NCBI RefSeq assembly: GCF_021412585.1
Contig: NZ_JAKCMI010000018.1
Span: forward strand, 1 to 64,000
DNA length: 64,000 nt
From: Halomonas alkalisoli
Lineage (GTDB): Bacteria; Pseudomonadota; Gammaproteobacteria; Pseudomonadales; Halomonadaceae
Direction of reading: 5' to 3'
Shown here: positions 57,700 to 64,000 of the stretch, one piece after another
How positions within the stretch are numbered: position 1 is the first letter of the stretch
Layout of the letters: every line of letters begins with the position of its first letter
The notes under the pieces: generated by a model
Told to the model about the DNA's origin: nothing
Database searches by the model: none
Seen by the model: only the letters and a program-made list of their open reading frames with translations
Position numbers and translations under genes: made by a program

Positions 57700-58074
57700 A
57701 TGGCCTCTCTGCGGGACCAGCTGCATGGCCTGGTCTATTCCACCGAGCACGGCGATATTTGCCCGAACTGCCGCCAGCCGCAGGCCGACTGCTGCTGCGC
57801 CGAGGCCGCCGAGCAGGCTCGCATCGAGGCGCTGGACGGCGTCGTGCGCATTCGCCGGGAAACCAGCGGGCGCAAGGGCAAGGGCGTGACCACGGTTACC
57901 GGCATCCCTCTGCCCGATGCCGAACTGAAGGCCCTGGCCAAGCGTCTCAAGAAGCGCTGTGGAACCGGTGGCGCCGTCAAGGAGGGCATCATCGAGATCC
58001 AGGGCGATCATCGCGAGGTACTCAAGGCCGAGCTGGAGCGTAGCGGCTATACCGTGAAGCTGGCCGGCGGCTAG
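57700..58074 (+). CDS. yciH: SUI1/eIF1-like translation factor YciH
   Basis: This 124-residue protein has an N-terminal Cys-rich part (CPNCRQPQADCCC) and a C-terminal SUI1 domain (RKGKGVTTVTGIPL, then KKRCGTGGAVKEGIIEIQGDH). YciH affects start-site selection on the ribosome. GGAG precedes the ATG. The stop codon TAG is formed by the first bases of the palindromic repeat copy B, which suggests that the insertion converted a TAA stop to TAG without changing the protein. Confidence 0.93.
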   Translation: MASLRDQLHGLVYSTEHGDICPNCRQPQADCCCAEAAEQARIEALDGVVRIRRETSGRKGKGVTTVTGIPLPDAELKALAKRLKKRCGTGGAVKEGIIEIQGDHREVLKAELERSGYTVKLAGG

Positions 58075-58216
58075 GCTCAGTCCGAAAACTGGCTGCGCTC
58101 AACCATACGGCGTTAAAAATCGGCTCAAAGTACTCATTTACACCCCGTAAACTCCGTCTTTTCGCCGATTTTTGCCTTGCCTGGTCTTCGCTCGCCGACT
58201 TTTCAGACAAAGCCTA
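58072..58216. repeat. 145-bp palindromic MITE-like element, copy B
   Basis: This is copy A (11325-11469) in reverse orientation, the same 145-bp length. Terminal repeats TAGGCTCAGTCCGAAAA (58072-58088) and its partner ending at 58216 match at 14 of 17 positions. The inner stem is AAAAATCGGC/GCCGATTTTT, where copy A has CAGC/GCTG, a paired change. It starts within the yciH stop codon and ends just before the ribosome site of the next gene. Confidence 0.85.
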
Positions 58217-58231
58217 AGCAAGGAGAATGGC

Positions 58232-58651
58232 ATGCACGATACGACGACTGTTGCGGCGCCACCGCCGGGCAAGCCGATACTAGCGCTGGCACTGGGGCTA
58301 CTGGTCATGCTGGTGCTGGCCGGCTGCGCCGGCACCCCGCAGTTCACCGAGCTGCAGGCTCGCGTGATACCACCCGATCCGCTGACGCTGAGCGACGATG
58401 CCGAGCTGAACGTACGCCTCAGCGATGCCGACGGCACCCTGGCTGAAACCACGCTCACCCACCTGGGAACGCCCCCCTGGGCGGTTTCGTTGCGCCACGA
58501 CAGCCAGGCCCTCGAGGACTCCCGCTCCCCCCGGCTAAGCGCCGAGCTGCGCCAGCGGGGCGAACTGACCCACGCCACCAGCGAACCGGTACTGCTGGAA
58601 GAGAGCCACCCGGACGAGCCCGTTACCCTGTCGCTTGACCCGCGCCGGTAA
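58232..58651 (+). CDS. YbaY/YscW-like lipoprotein
   Basis: This 139-residue protein has a hydrophobic signal with lipobox LAGC (Cys near residue 34), so it is probably an acylated envelope protein. The mature part has a beta-rich layout (ARVIPPDPLTLSDDAELNVRL). This resembles YbaY-type lipoproteins, function unclear. I start at ATG 58232, with AGGAG directly after the palindromic repeat. Its 3' end overlaps the convergent Sir2 gene by 29 bases. Confidence 0.7.
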   Translation: MHDTTTVAAPPPGKPILALALGLLVMLVLAGCAGTPQFTELQARVIPPDPLTLSDDAELNVRLSDADGTLAETTLTHLGTPPWAVSLRHDSQALEDSRSPRLSAELRQRGELTHATSEPVLLEESHPDEPVTLSLDPRR

Positions 58652-59486
58652 GGGCCGCCGCCAAGGCATTCAGCGTCTCGCCCACCGGCGCCTCGACCTT
58701 CAGCGAGTAGAGCGCATCGGCCCGGGTATGGCCCAGGTTGAGGCAGGCGATGGGCTTGCTGGCGCGGGATGCCTGCCGCGCGAAGCGGTAACCCGAATAG
58801 ACCATCAGCGACGAGCCCACGACCAGCAGCGCGCCGGCCTCGTCGACCATCGCAGTGGCACGGGCCACGCGCTCGCCGGGCACGTTGTCGCCGAAGAAGA
58901 CCACGTCGGGCTTCCAGATCCCCTGGCCGCAGCGACGACACCCGGGCACCCGGAAGGTGGAAAAGTCCGCCTCCAGGTCCGCGTCACCATCGGGCCGTGC
59001 TGCTGCCTCTCGGGACAACCAGTGCGGATTGCACTCGGCCAACTCGTCGTGAAGGTCATGGCGCATGCGTAGCGCCCCGCACTGCATGCAGCGCACCTGC
59101 TCGGCGCGGCCATGCAGGTCGATGACCCGTCGCGAGCCGGCCTTCTGATGCAGCCCATCCACGTTCTGGGTGATCACCCCCGCCACCAGCCCCTCGGCTT
59201 CGAGCTGGGCCAGCGCCGTGTGGGCGATACCCGGGCGGGCCCGATGCAGGGTACGAAAGCCGACCAGCGCCCGCGCCCAGTAGCGCTGCCGCGCCGCATG
59301 GCTGCTCATGAATAGTTGGTGCTGCATCGGCGGTGAACACTTCCAGGCGCCGCTGGCATCGCGATAGTCGGGAATGCCGCTGTCGGTACTCACACCGGCC
59401 CCGGTCAACACCGCCAGTCGCGGGTAGCGAGTCAGGAAGTCCGCCAGGCGGCTGACCTCCTCCACCGGCATTGGCACGTCGCTCAT
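58623..59486 (-). CDS. cobB: Sir2-family NAD-dependent protein deacylase
   Basis: This 287-residue sirtuin has GAGVSTDSGIPDYRD near residue 30, TQNVDGLHQKAGS near 112 (catalytic His in DLHGRAEQV), and a zinc finger with CMQC and CRRC pairs. It removes acyl groups from lysines using NAD+. I start at ATG 59486 behind GGAGAG; an earlier ATG at 59534 has no ribosome site. Confidence 0.92.
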   Translation of the reverse strand: MSDVPMPVEEVSRLADFLTRYPRLAVLTGAGVSTDSGIPDYRDASGAWKCSPPMQHQLFMSSHAARQRYWARALVGFRTLHRARPGIAHTALAQLEAEGLVAGVITQNVDGLHQKAGSRRVIDLHGRAEQVRCMQCGALRMRHDLHDELAECNPHWLSREAAARPDGDADLEADFSTFRVPGCRRCGQGIWKPDVVFFGDNVPGERVARATAMVDEAGALLVVGSSLMVYSGYRFARQASRASKPIACLNLGHTRADALYSLKVEAPVGETLNALAAALTGAGQATG

Positions 59487-59615
59487 CGTCTCTCCAATGT
59501 CTGCTGCAGCCGCCTTGATGCGATCAACCTTCATGCGAACAACATGGCTCTTATGGTGGTAGGTTGTCTAGAATGTCATGCTTACGTGACTATAACAGGC
59601 AAGGACGGACCCCCG

Positions 59616-60530
59616 ATGGCCTGGCTGGAATACCTGCTTCCCCTGATCTTCCTGTTTCCCCTCGGGGCAATGGCGGTGATCGTTATCGCCCTGCGCAACC
59701 TGCACGATGCCAGGGTACGCTCACCGTTCAACGCCCGCCCCCTGCGAGAACCCGGCCAGGCCCTGCGCGACAGGCTCGACCGCGCCTTCGCCGCCCTGTT
59801 CCTGGATGGCGCCCTGGGGCCGATCCTGTCACTGGCGCCGCTGGTCTACGGCATGGGCCGCATGCTCTTTGCCAACCGGCAGAACTGGCTGGAATGGGCC
59901 CTCTACGGCGCACTCAGCACCGTGCTGGTGCTGGTCTACTGCTTCCTGCTGATTCGCGACTTCCAGCTTATCCGTCGCATCAAGCTGGGCCTGGCCTGCG
60001 AACTCGCCGTGGGCCAGGAACTGGAGCGGCTGATTCATCCCGAGGCCCACCCCTACTACGTCTTCCACGACGTGCCCACCGACACCGATACCATCGACCA
60101 TGTCGCCGTCACCCCCCATGGCGTCTTCGTCGTCGAGACTCGCGCCCGCACGCGCCCGTTCACGGCGGACGGCCGCGAGATCAATGTGGTGACCGTGGAG
60201 CCGAAGCGCCTCCGCTTCCCCGGCTGGAGCGAGCAGCAGCCCCTGGTGAAGACCCTGGGCGCCACGCGCTGGCTGGGCGAGTGGCTGGAGAGCCGCTGCG
60301 GTGCGCCGGTCCCCATCCTGGGGGTGCTGACCCTGCCCGGCTGGGACATCATCTGTGCCGGCACGCCGGAGGGGCTGATGGTGGTGAGCGGCGAATCGCT
60401 GGCCCAGCAGTTGGGCGAGAAGCAGCTGGGTCAGATCGATGACGACATGCACGACAAGGTGATCGCGGCGCTCATCGAACGCGCTGCCGAACTGGAGAAG
60501 AATACGCCGTTGAACGCCCCCTCCATCTGA
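59616..60530 (+). CDS. Membrane-anchored NERD-domain protein
   Basis: This 304-residue protein begins with a hydrophobic helix (residues about 3-25), has two more at about 75-125, and then carries a cytosolic NERD (nuclease-related) domain, seen as DTIDHVAVTPHGVFVVETR near 180. NERD domains are restriction-endonuclease-like, and the conserved E-T-K ends here as E-T-R, so activity is doubtful. The role is unknown. I start at ATG 59616, downstream of AAGGA; an earlier in-frame ATG at 59544 is possible. Confidence 0.78.
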   Translation: MAWLEYLLPLIFLFPLGAMAVIVIALRNLHDARVRSPFNARPLREPGQALRDRLDRAFAALFLDGALGPILSLAPLVYGMGRMLFANRQNWLEWALYGALSTVLVLVYCFLLIRDFQLIRRIKLGLACELAVGQELERLIHPEAHPYYVFHDVPTDTDTIDHVAVTPHGVFVVETRARTRPFTADGREINVVTVEPKRLRFPGWSEQQPLVKTLGATRWLGEWLESRCGAPVPILGVLTLPGWDIICAGTPEGLMVVSGESLAQQLGEKQLGQIDDDMHDKVIAALIERAAELEKNTPLNAPSI

Positions 60531-60604
60531 GGGGCTGCTCGATCGAGGGCGGCGATGCTTAGCCGGAGGCCAGGCGGCCGCGGTCCTGGCGGGCCTTCAC
60601 ATCC

Positions 60605-61939
60605 TCAGTCCCCCCGCAGCCGACCGCCCATCTCCTGGGCCAGGTCCACCGCATAGTGGTCGGTCATGCCGCCGATGAAGTCGAGCATGCGCCGATAGCT
60701 GTCGTACAGCGTCCAGGAGGGGCGCGGCGTGTTCTCGCCGACCAGCGCCAGCACCCGCTGGTGCTTGAAGCTGGACTCACCGGTGTAGTGCAGCTCGTGG
60801 GCCGCACCGATGAAGGCTTCCAGCAGGATGCCGAGGGTGGTGTAGGCGCCGATCTCCAGCTTGGCCTTGCGCTCGTTCTGGAAGATACGCTCGCGGGCCA
60901 GCTGCTTGGCCGCCGCCACCCCCCAGCCCAGGTCGGGGTGACAGAGCTCCAGCAGGTCGCTGGTCAGGGTACCGTTGAGCAGCGCCGTCTCATGGTCGAC
61001 GAAGACCGCCCCCACATCGTTGACCGCCCGCTCCATGGCCGCGCCGCGCAGGGCGGCGATACGCCGACGCTGGGAGACGCCGCTGCGCTCCATGGCGGCA
61101 TAGTCCGGCGGGGCGTCGCCGGCGATCTGCAGCAGCACGTCGGCCACCTCGTCGAAGCGCAGGATACCCATTTCCAGGCCGTCCTCCAGGTCGAGCAGGG
61201 CGTAGCAGATGTCGTCGGCCGCCTCGACCAGCCAGGCCAGCGGGTGACGACACCAGCGCCCCTCGCCCCGGGGCACCAGGCCCAGGCGGTCGGCCACCTC
61301 GGCCAGCAGCGCCTTCTCGCTCTGATAGCAGCCGAACTTCCCGGCACTGCCCCCATACTCCACCGTCCAGGGGTACTTCAAGAGTGTCCCCAGCGTCGCC
61401 GTGGTCAGCCGCATGCCGCCACGGAACTGGTTGTACTCGATCTGGGTGACCACCCGGAACCCCTGGGCATTGCCCTCGTAGGTGAGCAGGTCGGCGCGTT
61501 CGCGCTCCGACAGCCCCTCGAGCAGCCCGCTGCCGTCGGCCTCGGCGCGCTTGAACCAGTCGCGGATGGCATACTCGCCGGCATGGCCAAAGGGCGGGTT
61601 GCCGATATCGTGCCCCAGGCAGGCCGCCTGCACGATGACGCCCATGTCGGCCGGGGTGATCCACTCCGGCAACCGCTCGCGCAGCAACTCGCCGACGATC
61701 ATGCCCAGCGAGCGCCCCACGCAGCCCACCTCCAGGGAATGGGTCAACCGGGTGTGGATGTGGTCGTTGTCGGTGAGGGGGTGTACCTGGGTCTTGCGCC
61801 CCAGGCGGCGAAAGGAGCCGGAGAAGACGATCCGGTCATGATCCTTGTGGAAGGGGCTGCGGCCGATCTCGTCGCGCCCGGCCCGACTGCCGTAGAGTCG
61901 CGACGGGTCGAGCAAGCGCTGCCAGTGCATCTGCGTCAT
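60605..61939 (-). CDS. dgt: Deoxyguanosinetriphosphate triphosphohydrolase-like protein
   Basis: This 444-residue HD-domain enzyme hydrolyses dNTPs to nucleoside and triphosphate. The metal ligands are in HTRLTHSLEVG and in CLGHDIGNPPFGHAGE near residue 110, with the conserved start SPFHKDHDRIVFSGSFRRL. GGAG precedes the ATG. dGTP preference is inferred from the family. Confidence 0.93.
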   Translation of the reverse strand: MTQMHWQRLLDPSRLYGSRAGRDEIGRSPFHKDHDRIVFSGSFRRLGRKTQVHPLTDNDHIHTRLTHSLEVGCVGRSLGMIVGELLRERLPEWITPADMGVIVQAACLGHDIGNPPFGHAGEYAIRDWFKRAEADGSGLLEGLSERERADLLTYEGNAQGFRVVTQIEYNQFRGGMRLTTATLGTLLKYPWTVEYGGSAGKFGCYQSEKALLAEVADRLGLVPRGEGRWCRHPLAWLVEAADDICYALLDLEDGLEMGILRFDEVADVLLQIAGDAPPDYAAMERSGVSQRRRIAALRGAAMERAVNDVGAVFVDHETALLNGTLTSDLLELCHPDLGWGVAAAKQLARERIFQNERKAKLEIGAYTTLGILLEAFIGAAHELHYTGESSFKHQRVLALVGENTPRPSWTLYDSYRRMLDFIGGMTDHYAVDLAQEMGGRLRGD

Positions 61940-62011
61940 GGGCTATCTCTCCTTGAGGCCCCCATTCTGGCACCACAGTGGCGGTAAAGGCCACGCCCCG
62001 ATACCGCCGTC

Positions 62012-63416
<1,405 letters not shown>

Positions 63417-63424
<8 letters not shown>

Positions 63425-64000
63425 GGCGCCTCTCCAGGGGAATAAGCAAGCGGAATTCGGTATGGCCAGGGCGGGATTCGCATTCGATCAAGCCCTGGTG
63501 TTGATGCAGGATGCCCTGGGCAATGGACAATCCCAGTCCACTGCCCTCGGCACGGCCCGATACCATGGGGTAGAAGAGCGTCTCCTGCAGGCTCTCGGGA
63601 ACGCCGGGACCGTTGTCGATCAGCGCCACCTCACAGACCAGGCGATGGCGTTCGGCACCCAGGGTGAACTGGCGCCGCGCCCGGGTTCGCATCAGCAGGT
63701 GCGGCTGATCGGTGCCGTCCTCGGCCATGGCCTCCACGGCGTTACGTGCCACGTTGAGCACGGCCTGGATCATCTGCGCCTCGTCACCCGGGAAGTCTGG
63801 CAGGCTGGGGTCGTAGTCGCGCTCCACCACCACGCCGGGGGTCTCGGCAATCAGCAGCGTGCGTACTCGCTCCAGCACTCTATGGATATTGAGCGGCTCA
63901 TGGCGTACCAGCTTGTTGGGCCCCAGCATGCTGTCGACCAGGTCGCGCAGGCGGTCCACTTCCTCGATGATGATACGGGTGAACTCGGCCAGGTCGGGGT
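63417..64000 (-). CDS. ntrB: Nitrogen regulation histidine kinase NtrB, 5' end beyond the window
   Basis: Only the C-terminal about 194 residues are present; the frame is open to the right edge. Visible are EEVDRLRDLVDSMLG after the HisKA helix, the N box NVARNAVEAM, and the G boxes DNGPGVPE and GSGLGLSIAQGILHQHQG, all typical of NtrB. The autophosphorylated His lies outside the window. Its last bases overlap ntrC by eight. Confidence 0.95.

Overview
The window is chromosomal DNA of a high-GC, moderately halophilic gammaproteobacterium. Halomonas or a close relative (Halomonadaceae) is the best guess. The reasons are the protein styles, the epd-pgk-fba order, a ManD-type mannonate dehydratase like the one characterised in the relative Chromohalobacter salexigens, many TRAP transporters, and an extremely acidic exported protein. 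Nearly everything is dense, intact, chromosomal-looking gene content; there is no prophage, transposase gene or CRISPR array, and no rRNA or tRNA gene was recognised inside the window.

Layout. (1) 1-428: two tandem strong minus-strand promoters that fire out of the left edge, probably toward a stable-RNA operon. (2) 429-7276: lactate oxidation operon lutA-lutB-lutC-dld on the minus strand, with a divergent FadR/GntR-type regulator and two operator-like palindromes. (3) 7289-11236: DctB/DctD-like two-component pair with a sigma54 activator, then a YdjM-like membrane protein. (4) 11325-11469: a 145-bp palindromic MITE-like repeat; a second copy lies at 58072-58216. (5) 11475-15945: gamma carbonic anhydrase and a sodium-coupled NSS transporter (minus), then oligopeptidase A and a small zinc ribbon protein (plus). 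(6) 16337-20764: TAXI-type TRAP transporter with two solute-binding proteins. (7) 20834-27170: sodC, metF, an AEC transporter, two small envelope proteins, ahcY and metK (methyl cycle). (8) 27484-36359: central carbon genes tkt, fbaB, epd, pgk and fba, interrupted by a two-gene small heat-shock operon and a cidA/lrgB-like pair.

(9) 36360-41735: an AT-richer stretch followed by a nucleotide-sugar/glycosyltransferase cluster of five genes, which looks like an accessory insertion. (10) 41803-44969: LacI-family regulator, PfkB sugar kinase and 2-hydroxyacid dehydrogenase, with a perfect 14-bp operator palindrome. This probably serves 2-ketogluconate or KDG use. (11) 45095-47592: a phasin-like small protein, an SLC13 family transporter and an acidic repeat protein. 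(12) 47893-56598: hexuronate/mannonate catabolic operon (gntR, manD, rspB-like dehydrogenase, dctPQM TRAP uptake, uxuB, uxuA). (13) 56867-61939: HAD phosphatase, YciH/SUI1, lipoprotein, Sir2 deacylase, NERD membrane protein and dGTPase. (14) 62012-64000: ntrC and the 3' part of ntrB, which is cut by the window edge.

Functionally, the sugar-acid genes form a plausible pathway. TRAP uptake brings in the acid, UxuB or the RspB-like enzyme interconverts fructuronate and mannonate, UxuA or ManD makes 2-keto-3-deoxygluconate, and a PfkB kinase feeds it toward Entner-Doudoroff intermediates. The most unusual items are the covarying palindromic repeat, the candidate RNA thermometer ahead of the hsp20 pair, the 17-codon leader reading frame on manD, the Lys/Arg-free acidic secreted protein, and the incomplete CDP-sugar cluster.
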